This document shows positions 56,818-64,000 of a stretch of 64,000 nucleotides of DNA, one piece after another. Position 1 is the stretch's first letter, and every line of letters begins with the position of its first letter. The translations under genes were made by a program, and so were the position numbers. Below the pieces are notes generated by a model. It was not told the origin of the DNA. It searched no databases and saw only the letters and a program-made list of their open reading frames with translations. This DNA is from Micromonospora pallida (GTDB taxonomy: Bacteria > Actinomycetota > Actinomycetes > Mycobacteriales > Micromonosporaceae): NCBI RefSeq assembly GCF_900090325.1, contig NZ_FMHW01000002.1, forward strand, positions 2,790,001 to 2,854,000, read 5' to 3'.

Positions 56818-58598
56818 CAGGAAGCCTCAGCGAGACGCCGCCGCGAACGCTCGCCGAGCTGCTGCACCGCACGGTGCTGCGGTACGGCGACGCGCCGGCG
56901 GTCCGGTGCGCGGACCAGGCACTCGACTACGACGAGCTCTGGCGCCGCAGCCGCCGCCTGGCCGCCCGACTGGGCGCGGCGGGTGTCCGGCCGGAGGGGC
57001 GGATCGCGGTACACCTGCCCCGGTCCAGCGAGACGGTCGTGGCGGTCATGGGCATCGTGCTGGCCGGCGCGGCCTACGTACCCGTGGACGACCAGTACCC
57101 GGCGGCCCGGCGTACCCAACTCATGCGGGACGCCGAGCTGGACCTGGTCGTGACGGCGCCGGGGTGGGCGCGGCGCTTCGACGACCTGGGCGTCCCCGCG
57201 CTGGAATGGGACAGCCGAACGGACGGCCAGCCGGAGGACGGGCGGCTCGGCCCGATCGAGCCGGCCAACGCGGCCTGCGTGCTGTTCACCTCGGGCTCCA
57301 CCGGGACGCCGAAGGGGGTGGTGCTCGAGCACCGGCAGATGGTCGCGTTCGCCACCGACCCGGCCGTGCCCCCGCTACAGCTCGGGGACCGCGTCGGGCA
57401 GGCGGCGAGCATTTCGTTCGACACCTTCACCTTCGAGGTGTGGCGGGCCGTCGCCGCCGGCGCGGAGACCGCCGTGATCCCGGCGATGGCCGAGCTGATC
57501 GAGCGGGACCTCCAGCGGGAACTGCGGCGGCGCCGCATCACCGCGATGCTGGCGCCGGCCACCGCCCTCAACCACGTCGTCCGCTACGACCGGGAGGCGT
57601 TCTCGTCGCTGCGGGTGCTCTGCTCCGGCGGGGACGTGCTGCTGCCGGCCACCACGCGGGACCTGCGGGCCGGCGGATTCACCGGGATCCTCTACAACCT
57701 GTACGGCCCGACCGAGGGCACCGTCGCCTGCACCGCCTACCCAATCGGGGAGCACGGCGAGCCCGGTGACGTGGTGCCGATCGGGTTCCCCCTGGCCGGG
57801 GCCCGGCTGTACGTGCTCGACGAGCAGTTCCAGCCCTGCCCGCCCGGCACCCCGGGGCAGCTCTACGTGGCCGGCGCGGGGCTCGGGCGCGGCTACCTCA
57901 ACCGGCCCGAGCTGACCGCGTCCGCCTTCGTGGCCGACCCGTTCGCCGCCGACGGCAGCCGCATGTACGCCACCGGCGACCGGGTGACCGCCGGCGCCGA
58001 CGGTGCGCTGCGGTTCCTCGGCCGGGTCGACGGCCAGGTGAAGGTCAGCGGGTACCGGGTGGAGCCGGCCGAGGTGGAGCGGCTGATCTGCGCCCGTCCC
58101 GGGGTGCGGGCCACCGCCGTCCTCGCCGTCGGCCCGGCCGGCGGCCGGCGGCTGGTGGCGTTCGTGGTGCTGGCGGAGGCGGGCGTGCTCCTGCGCGACC
58201 TACGCGCCGGGCTCGCCGCCGAGGTGCCGCCGTACCTGGTGCCGGCCGAGTTCGTGGTGATCGAGCAGATGCCGATGGACGCGCACGGCAAACGCGACTG
58301 GCAGCGTCTGCGGGACCTGCACGAGGAACTGTCGGCCGCCCGCAGCGAGTACGTGCCGGCCCGGACCAGCACGGAACGGTGGTTGGTGGGTTCCTGGGAG
58401 GACCTGCTCGCCCGGGAGTCGGTCGGCGCCCACGACGACTTCTTCGCCCTGGGTGGTCACTCGATCCTCGCGGTCCGGCTGCGGATGTCCATCCAACGCG
58501 AACTCGGCGTACGCGTGCCGCCGGAGGCCCTGTTCGAGCACAGCGTCCTGGCCGACCAGGCGAAGATGGTCGACTCCTGCCGCGAGGTGACCCCATGA
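56814..58598 (+). CDS. NRPS A-T didomain paired with a P450
   Basis: A 594-residue A-T protein. A3 is FTSGSTGTPKGV, A5 LYGPTE, A10 Lys in GKRDW, and carrier Ser550 lies in LGGHSILA. The by-eye specificity code DTFLCGLVAK matches no code I know. The direct ATGA coupling to a P450 gene recalls NovH/NovI and NikP1/NikQ, where an A-T protein presents an amino acid for P450 beta-hydroxylation. The activated amino acid is left open. Confidence 0.9.
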   Translation: MTGSLSETPPRTLAELLHRTVLRYGDAPAVRCADQALDYDELWRRSRRLAARLGAAGVRPEGRIAVHLPRSSETVVAVMGIVLAGAAYVPVDDQYPAARRTQLMRDAELDLVVTAPGWARRFDDLGVPALEWDSRTDGQPEDGRLGPIEPANAACVLFTSGSTGTPKGVVLEHRQMVAFATDPAVPPLQLGDRVGQAASISFDTFTFEVWRAVAAGAETAVIPAMAELIERDLQRELRRRRITAMLAPATALNHVVRYDREAFSSLRVLCSGGDVLLPATTRDLRAGGFTGILYNLYGPTEGTVACTAYPIGEHGEPGDVVPIGFPLAGARLYVLDEQFQPCPPGTPGQLYVAGAGLGRGYLNRPELTASAFVADPFAADGSRMYATGDRVTAGADGALRFLGRVDGQVKVSGYRVEPAEVERLICARPGVRATAVLAVGPAGGRRLVAFVVLAEAGVLLRDLRAGLAAEVPPYLVPAEFVVIEQMPMDAHGKRDWQRLRDLHEELSAARSEYVPARTSTERWLVGSWEDLLARESVGAHDDFFALGGHSILAVRLRMSIQRELGVRVPPEALFEHSVLADQAKMVDSCREVTP

Positions 58599-59812
58599 CC
58601 ACCCCCACCCTCGACGTCGACCTGACCGACCTCGACCTGTTCACCGACGGCGACGTGCACGGCACCTTCGCCCGGCTGCGCCGGCACAGTCCGGTGTACT
58701 GGAACGCGACCCCGGACGGGGGCGGGTTCTGGGCGCTGACCCGGTACCGGGACGTGGCCGCCGCCTACAACGACGCCGCGCGGCTCTCCTCCCGCAACGG
58801 CACGGTCATGGGTGGCTCGTACCGCCGCTCGGCCGACTCGGCGGGTGGGCAGATGCTGATCGCGTCGGACTCACCGGAGCATCGGCTGCTGCGGCAGCAG
58901 GTGCACCGCGCCTTCCTGCCGGACCTGCTGGAGCGGGCCGGGACAGTGGTGCGCCGGTACGTCTCGGCCGCGCTCGACGAGGTGCTCGCCACCGGTGCGG
59001 CGGACTTCGCCGAGGTGGCCCTCGAACTGCCGCGCGGGCTGCTCGCCGCCATGTTCGGGTTGGACCGGGACGAGGCGACGCGGATGCTCACCCTGACCCG
59101 GCACATGATCGGCTTCAAGGACCCGCTCTACACCGACGGCGACGACACCATGACGCTGGTCGCGGCGCAGGTCGAGATCTTCGACCTGATCGGCGCGTTG
59201 GTCGCCGAGCGCCGCCGCCGGCCCGGCGACGACCTGGTCAGCATCCTCGTCGGGGCGCGGCTGAACGGTCGGCCGATGACCGAGCACGAGATCCTCTACA
59301 ACTGCCTCAACGTCGCGGTGGGCGGGGACGAGACGACCCCGTTCACCGCCGCGGCGGCGGTCGAGGCGTTCGCCCACCACCCGGAGCAGTTCGACCGGCT
59401 GCTCGCCGATCCGGCGATGCTCGACAGCGCGCTGGCCGAGATCTTCCGGTGGACCTCGACGAACTCCTACGTCCAGCGCACCGCCAAGACCGAGCTGACC
59501 ATCGGCGGTCAGCGCATCACGCCGGGCCAGTCCGTCACGCTGTGGAACGTCTCGGCGAACTTCGACGAGGAGGTGTTCGCCCGGCCGGAGGTCTTCGACG
59601 TCGGCCGGCACCCCAACCGGCACCTGGCCTTCGGCAGCGGACCGCACCGCTGCATCGGGCTCGGTGCGGCGTGGATGGAGATCAGAATCCTGCTCGAGGA
59701 GCTGGTCGAGCGGCGGATGCGCTTCGAGGTGGCCGGGCCGGTACGGCGACTGCGCTCCAACTTCATGCTGGGACCGACGCGGCTACCGGTGCGGGTGCAG
59801 GCGCACCGGTAG
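58595..59812 (+). CDS. Cytochrome P450 (probable carrier-bound amino acid hydroxylase)
   Basis: A 405-residue soluble bacterial P450. The heme loop is FGSGPHRCIG, the oxygen-activating I-helix VGGDETT, and the K-helix EIFR. Translationally coupled to the A-T gene before it, it probably oxidises the amino acid held on that carrier. Its end overlaps the opposing P450 gene by 30 bases. Confidence 0.9.
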   Translation: MTTPTLDVDLTDLDLFTDGDVHGTFARLRRHSPVYWNATPDGGGFWALTRYRDVAAAYNDAARLSSRNGTVMGGSYRRSADSAGGQMLIASDSPEHRLLRQQVHRAFLPDLLERAGTVVRRYVSAALDEVLATGAADFAEVALELPRGLLAAMFGLDRDEATRMLTLTRHMIGFKDPLYTDGDDTMTLVAAQVEIFDLIGALVAERRRRPGDDLVSILVGARLNGRPMTEHEILYNCLNVAVGGDETTPFTAAAAVEAFAHHPEQFDRLLADPAMLDSALAEIFRWTSTNSYVQRTAKTELTIGGQRITPGQSVTLWNVSANFDEEVFARPEVFDVGRHPNRHLAFGSGPHRCIGLGAAWMEIRILLEELVERRMRFEVAGPVRRLRSNFMLGPTRLPVRVQAHR

Positions 59813-61012
59813 GCTGCTGTAGCCGCCCAGAAAGTTCGAGAACACCGGGCTCGGCGGCGCCAGCAGCTCGATCCGCGCCACCTGGTCCCGCAGGGCGCGC
59901 AGCGTCGCGGCGATCTCCAGTCGGGCCAGGTGCGCGCCGAGGCAGTAGTGGGTGCCCGCCGCGAAGGTCAGGTGCCGGTTGGGCGTACGGGCGGGCCGGA
60001 ACTCGCCGGGCCGGTCGAACACCCGCTCGTCCCGGTTGGCGGCGACGTTCCACAGGGTGACGATGTCCCCCTCGCGGATGGTCTGCCCACGCCAGTCGAC
60101 GTCCTCCCGGGCGACCCGGGCCTGGTGCATGGAGGGCGTCGTCCACCGGAGAACCTCCTCGACGGCCTGGTCGACGTCGACCCGCCCGCTACGCAGGTCG
60201 GCCCAGGCGTCGTCGTGCTGCGCGAACGCCAAAGCGGCGCCCACGATCGCCAGGCGGGTCGTCTCGTCCCCACCGAGGATGAGGCTGTAGCAGTTGAAGA
60301 TGATCTCGTCGTCGGCCAGCCGGCGACCACGGATGTCCGCCTCGACGAGCATCGTCACCACGTCGGCCGCCGGGGCGTAGCGGCGGGTCTCCGCCAGGTG
60401 CGCGAAGTAGAAGAGGATCTCGTTCTTGGCCTTCCAGGCGTCGGCGGAGGTGGCCGTCGGGCTCTCCGAGCCGACCGACGACGAGGTCTGTTCCAGGATG
60501 AAGCGCCGGTCCGCCTCGGAGACGCCCAGCAGGTCGCAGATCGCCTGGAGGGGAATGGCGGCGGCGACGTCCCGGGCGAAGTCGCACTGCCCCGCCGCCA
60601 CCGCGGCGGCCACCAGGTCGTGCACCACCCGTTCGATCCGCTCGGCGGTGCCGGCCAGCGCCTCGGGCGTGAAGCCCCGCATCAGCACGCGCCGGACCTC
60701 GGCGTGGTACTGGCCGTCGGACACCGAGACCATCCGGCCGCTGGCCGAGTCGCCACCGTCGAGCATCACGTCCAGCACGTTGCCCTGCGCCGAACCGAAG
60801 GCGACCGGGTCCCGGTACGCGGCGGCCACGTCGGCGTACCGGGTCATGATCCAAAAGCCGGTGTCCCGGTTCCTCGGCGGGTGCCAGAAGATCTCGTCGC
60901 GGGCCCGCAACAGGTCCCACACCGGGGTGAGGTCGTACCGAGCGTGCAGGTGCGGGCTGGTCAGGTCCAGGGAGTCCAGCAGGTGCGGGTCGGCCGCCAG
61001 TGGAGTCTTCAC
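59783..61012 (-). CDS. Cytochrome P450 (second, opposite strand)
   Basis: A 409-residue P450 with heme loop FAAGTHYCLG (Ala in place of the usual second Gly), I-helix LGGDETT and K-helix EEVLR. The frame opens at TTG 61030, but GTG 61012 lies exactly about 7 bases after the -10-like hexamer of SARP-type box d-minus, with no ribosome binding site, so a leaderless mRNA starting at GTG 61012 is proposed. Single-gene leftward unit; the substrate is unknown. Confidence 0.88.
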   Translation of the reverse strand: MKTPLAADPHLLDSLDLTSPHLHARYDLTPVWDLLRARDEIFWHPPRNRDTGFWIMTRYADVAAAYRDPVAFGSAQGNVLDVMLDGGDSASGRMVSVSDGQYHAEVRRVLMRGFTPEALAGTAERIERVVHDLVAAAVAAGQCDFARDVAAAIPLQAICDLLGVSEADRRFILEQTSSSVGSESPTATSADAWKAKNEILFYFAHLAETRRYAPAADVVTMLVEADIRGRRLADDEIIFNCYSLILGGDETTRLAIVGAALAFAQHDDAWADLRSGRVDVDQAVEEVLRWTTPSMHQARVAREDVDWRGQTIREGDIVTLWNVAANRDERVFDRPGEFRPARTPNRHLTFAAGTHYCLGAHLARLEIAATLRALRDQVARIELLAPPSPVFSNFLGGYSSLPVRLHPHR

Positions 61013-61018
61013 ACGGAA

Positions 61019-61049
61019 AAACTGGCGCAACGGGGTTCCGTCCCGGTTA
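61019..61049 (-). promoter_or_regulatory. SARP-type box d (leftward): TAACC-N6-GAACC-N9-CAGTTT
   Basis: Minus-strand half-sites at 61049-61045 and 61038-61034, with -10-like CAGTTT at 61024-61019, directly in front of the leftward P450 gene. Confidence 0.63.
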
Positions 61050-61053
61050 CGCC

Positions 61054-61084
61054 GAACCGCCGCGTTACCGCCGTGTGGTCTGCT
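61054..61084 (+). promoter_or_regulatory. SARP-type box d (rightward): GAACC-N6-TTACC-N9-TCTGCT
   Basis: Half-sites at 61054-61058 and 61065-61069, with a hexamer TCTGCT at 61079-61084 and the lone A-domain gene starting at 61120. With the leftward box it makes a second bidirectional promoter like that at 51145-51207. Confidence 0.55.
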
Positions 61085-61119
61085 CTGCCCGGCCGTCGAC
61101 CGCGCAGAGGAGACCCGAG

Positions 61120-62709
61120 GTGGACATCGACGCTCGTTCGCTCCCCCATGTGCTGCGGGCTGCCGCCCGGCGGCACCCGGACCGAACGGCCCTGACCGGC
61201 TGCGGGCTGACCCTCACGTACGGCCAACTGGACACCTGCGTCAGCCGGCTCGCCGCGGACTTCGCCGCCAGCGGTCTGCGCCCCGGCGAGCTGGTCGGCC
61301 TCGCGGTGGACCGGGGTCCGCTGCCGCTGGTCCTCGCCGCCGCGGTGATGCGGGCCGGGTGCGCGTACGTGCCACTCGACGTGGGTCATCCCCGCCAACG
61401 GCTGCGACACGTCGTGGCGACCGCCGGACTGCACACCACGCTGTGCGACGAGAGCAGTCAGGCCGCCCTGCGCGGCCTGCCCACCGCCACCCTGCTGGTG
61501 GACGTCGACGACGTACGGGCCGCCGCGTCGGGGCCACCGCCGCGCTGGACCGAGCCGGAGGTGGACGCCGACGGCATCGCCTACGTCATGTTCACGTCCG
61601 GATCCTCCGGTATACCCAAGGGGGTCGCCGTCACCCACGGCAACCTCGTCGCCCTGCTCCGGGACGCGCTCGGCCTGTTCCGGTACGGCGACGACGAGGT
61701 GTGGCCGCTCGTCCACGGGTACGGGTTCGACGTCAGTGTCTGGGAGATGTGGGCCGGCGTGGCGGTGGGCGCCCGTCTCCTTGCCCTGGACGGCGCGACC
61801 GTGGCCAGCCCGCCGAGGCTGGCCGAGGCCCTCGTCCGGCACCGCCCCACCCGGCTGCACATCGTGCCGAGCGTCTTCCGGCACCTGACCGACGCCGTCG
61901 TCGCCGCCGAGCAGTGGATCAACCCGCGCGCGGTGGTGTTCTGCGGTGAGGCGGTCAACCACCGGCCGATCCAGACCTGGCTCGCCCGGGTGCCAGGCCC
62001 GGTGCCACGGTTCGTCAACGTCTACGGGATCACCGAGACGACGGTGTACAACACCTTCCACGCCTTCACGCCCGAAGAGCTGCGCGAGCCGGTCACCCCG
62101 GCCCCGATCGGACGGGCCTACCGGCACAGCCCGATCGTGGTGCTGGACGCGGACCTGCGTCCCCTGCCGCCGGGCGAACCGGGCGAACTCGTCGTCGGCG
62201 GACGGCAGGTCTCCCCGGGCTACCTGCACAACCCGGCGCTGACCGCGGAACGGTTCCTGCGGATCGACGGCCTGCCAGGCCGCTGGTACCGGACCGGAGA
62301 CCTCGGGTTCGCCACGGCCGACGGGGTGCTGCACTGTCTCGGGCGGGCCGACGACCAGGTCAAGGTGCGCGGTCTGCGGATCGAACTCGGCGAGATCGAC
62401 GCCGCGTTGCGGCAGGTGCCGTGGGTTCGGGACGGCGCCGCCGTCGTCGTCCACTCGCCCCGGGGCGAACCGGTCATCGGCGCGTGCGTGGTGCCGACCG
62501 AGGACGTCGGGGACGCGCCGAAGCTGGGCGAACTACGGGCCGCGTTGGCGCAGACGGTGCCCGACTACATGCTGCCCAACACGGTCACCGTGCTGGACCG
62601 GCTGCCGCAGAACCCCAACGGCAAGGTCGACCGCCGGGCGCTCACCGAACTGGTACGGGCGGCCCGGTCGAACCGTCAGGGGGCACCCACCGCCGATGCC
62701 ACCCGGTGA
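61120..62709 (+). CDS. Free-standing NRPS adenylation domain
   Basis: A 529-residue lone A domain. A3 is FTSGSSGIPKGV, A5 VYGITETTV, A7 YRTGDLG, and A10 has Lys in NGKVDRR. There is no carrier domain. The by-eye specificity code DVWHVCVVYK is unlike those I know; its DVWH start recalls serine. It is the best candidate to load the four A-less carriers (C-T-C, two T-C, T-TE) in trans. GTG 61120 with AGAGGAGA was chosen; the frame opens earlier, within the promoter box. Confidence 0.9.
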   Translation: MDIDARSLPHVLRAAARRHPDRTALTGCGLTLTYGQLDTCVSRLAADFAASGLRPGELVGLAVDRGPLPLVLAAAVMRAGCAYVPLDVGHPRQRLRHVVATAGLHTTLCDESSQAALRGLPTATLLVDVDDVRAAASGPPPRWTEPEVDADGIAYVMFTSGSSGIPKGVAVTHGNLVALLRDALGLFRYGDDEVWPLVHGYGFDVSVWEMWAGVAVGARLLALDGATVASPPRLAEALVRHRPTRLHIVPSVFRHLTDAVVAAEQWINPRAVVFCGEAVNHRPIQTWLARVPGPVPRFVNVYGITETTVYNTFHAFTPEELREPVTPAPIGRAYRHSPIVVLDADLRPLPPGEPGELVVGGRQVSPGYLHNPALTAERFLRIDGLPGRWYRTGDLGFATADGVLHCLGRADDQVKVRGLRIELGEIDAALRQVPWVRDGAAVVVHSPRGEPVIGACVVPTEDVGDAPKLGELRAALAQTVPDYMLPNTVTVLDRLPQNPNGKVDRRALTELVRAARSNRQGAPTADATR

Positions 62710-62777
62710 CACCCGCCGGGGCCACTGACGCCGCGACCAGCCACCGGCCGGCCGGCGGACCCGGAAGGAGTACGACG

Positions 62778-63428
62778 ATGTCAGACGGCCGGTACGCCGG
62801 ACGCCGTTTCCTGTTCGTGCTGGGCGCCACCGCGGCCGGCGGAAGCAGCGAACTGCTCGCCCGGCACGCGGCGACCGCGCTGCCGCCCGGGGTGCCGCAG
62901 GACTGGAAGCGGCTCACCGAGCTGCCCCTGGCCGCGTTCCACGACGCCGGCTACGCGGGTGAACCCACCGGTGCCACCCCCACCGGCAACGAGCGGATCC
63001 TGCTGGACGCCACGCTGGCGGCCACCGACCTGGTCGTCGTGTCGCCGCTCTACTGGTACAGCGTGTCGGCCAGCATGAAGCTCTACCTCGACTACTGGGG
63101 TGGCTGGCTGCGCCTGCCCGACGTCGCCTTCCGGCCGCGCATGCGGGGCAAGACGATGTGGGTGGTGACCGCGTTCGGGGGGCAGGATCCGACCAGTGCC
63201 GGTCCGCTCCTGGAGGCGCTGCGCCGCTCGGCGGACTACCTCGGCATGGGCTGGGGCGGTGCCGTCGTGGGACACGGCATCCGCCGGCTCGACGGCTGTC
63301 TGCTCGACCCGGTGGCGGTGGCCCGCGCCGAGGAGCTGTTCCGGCCGGACTTCGTCGACCAGGACGAATGGGAACCGGTCGCCGGGCGCACGGAGTCCGG
63401 TGTCGACACCGGAGGGCAGCGTCGATGA
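62778..63428 (+). CDS. NAD(P)H-dependent flavin reductase/flavodoxin-fold protein
   Basis: A 216-residue flavodoxin-fold reductase with a phosphate-binding loop (GATAAGGSSELLA), SPLYWYSVSASMKLYLD (the SPxYxxSxxxxLK pattern of FMN reductases) and VVTAFGG. It could supply reduced FMN to the luciferase-like monooxygenase or act as a quinone-type oxidoreductase. It follows GGAAGGAG and is coupled by ATGA to the next thioesterase. Confidence 0.85.
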   Translation: MSDGRYAGRRFLFVLGATAAGGSSELLARHAATALPPGVPQDWKRLTELPLAAFHDAGYAGEPTGATPTGNERILLDATLAATDLVVVSPLYWYSVSASMKLYLDYWGGWLRLPDVAFRPRMRGKTMWVVTAFGGQDPTSAGPLLEALRRSADYLGMGWGGAVVGHGIRRLDGCLLDPVAVARAEELFRPDFVDQDEWEPVAGRTESGVDTGGQRR

Positions 63429-64000
63429 GCATCACCCGCGCGGTCACCGATGGCCCGGCCGCCTGGATCGTACGGCCCCGTTCTCGACCCCGTGCCCGGG
63501 TCACGCTGGTCTGCTTCCACTCGGCCAGCAGCGGCGCCGCGATGTACCGGCGGTGGCCCGACCGGCTGCCCGAGACCGTCGACGTCGCCCTGGTCCGGAT
63601 GCCCGGCCGGGAGAACCGGCTACGGCAGCCGTTCGTCGAGGACTTCGACGCCGCGGTGGCGGCCCTGTCGACCGCCCTCGGGGAGTGCGGGTCCGGCCCG
63701 TACGCGCTGTTGGGGCACAGCATGGGGGCCCACCTCGCCTTCGCGGTCGCCGGTGCGCGGGTCGCCGCCGGCCTGCCGCCGCCCCGGCACCTCTTCCTCT
63801 GCGGCACCCGGCCACCGCACCTGTTCCGCCCGGCGTTCACGGCGGCGTCCAGCGACGGCGAGCTGATCGCGGCGCTGACCATGATGGGCGGTACGGATCC
63901 CGCGCTGCTGGCGAATGAGGAGCTGCGCCGGATGGTCCTGCCCACCTTCCGGGCGGACCTTCGCGTCTGCGCCGGCGTGCGCCCGCCCCGACGGCCGCTG
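63425..64000 (+). CDS. Type II thioesterase (partial)
   Basis: The first 192 codons of a type II thioesterase cut off by the window end. It has VCFHSASSGA, RMPGREN and the canonical nucleophile elbow GHSMGA with Ser, unlike the Cys form at 56026. A second editing thioesterase is common in hybrid clusters. The cluster clearly continues beyond the window. Confidence 0.9.
   Translation, partial: MSITRAVTDGPAAWIVRPRSRPRARVTLVCFHSASSGAAMYRRWPDRLPETVDVALVRMPGRENRLRQPFVEDFDAAVAALSTALGECGSGPYALLGHSMGAHLAFAVAGARVAAGLPPPRHLFLCGTRPPHLFRPAFTAASSDGELIAALTMMGGTDPALLANEELRRMVLPTFRADLRVCAGVRPPRRPL

Noticed and set aside
18164..64000. Identification of the product as a known compound family (bleomycin, kutzneride, rakicidin)
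   Set aside because: Only single shared features (discrete NRPS domains, Ser O-methyltransferase, mixed PKS-NRPS); the overall gene set matches none of them as I know them.

Overview
High-GC actinobacterial DNA, most likely Micromonosporaceae (Micromonospora-like). This is judged from the near-exclusive G/C third codon positions, frequent GTG starts, ATGA/GTGA-coupled operons, a CBM2-GH5 cellulase and a SARP-controlled peptide cluster. Nothing was searched; names come from motifs and from reading the translations.

Left part (1-18.1 kb), ordinary chromosome. A caa3-type terminal oxidase operon (ctaC with fused cytochrome c, ctaD, ctaE, a small membrane protein, ctaG) runs leftwards off the window edge. 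Facing it is a tightly coupled System I cytochrome c maturation operon (ccmC-ccmE-ccmF-ccmG-ccmH/I) without ccmA, ccmB or ccmD. Then come a winged-helix protein, an HTH regulator with an MFS transporter, a secreted cellulase, a LysR/EamA pair, an AraC/VOC pair and a SolA-like amine oxidase.

Right part (about 18.2 kb to the window end), a biosynthetic gene cluster continuing past 64,000. A fragmented NRPS with one PKS module is spread over several transcripts. They encode KS-AT-ACP, C-T-C, A(Ser)-MT-T, A-MT-T-C-A-T-C, two T-C didomains, a lone C, two A-T didomains, a lone A and a T-TE. Tailoring or precursor genes include a PhyH oxygenase with a fused carrier-like domain lacking its serine, a PhpK-like B12 radical SAM enzyme, two P450s, a ThiG-like protein, a class IV aminotransferase, a luciferase-like monooxygenase, a penicillin-acylase-family hydrolase, an Aat-like aminoacyl-tRNA transferase, an ATP-grasp enzyme, an alpha/beta hydrolase, a flavoprotein, MbtH and two type II thioesterases (one with Cys in place of the nucleophile Ser). 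No exporter or resistance gene is seen in the cluster part.

Regulation. One SARP gene (45293-46159) lies in the cluster. Eight of the cluster's promoter regions carry the same element, two 5-bp half-sites (consensus TAACC then SAACC) 11 bp apart; in seven of the eight a -10-like hexamer (xAnnnT or TCTGCT) follows exactly 9 nt later. This is the layout known for SARP-activated promoters and suggests that one regulator drives the whole cluster.

Working model (inference): KS-AT-ACP / C-T-C / Ser-OMT module / N-methylating module and a second aromatic or hydrophobic module / T-C / T-C / T-TE, with several carrier domains loaded in trans by the lone A or the A-T proteins. The product would be an N- and O-methylated, C-methylated and hydroxylated peptide with one malonate extension. 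I do not recognise the cluster as that of a known compound.
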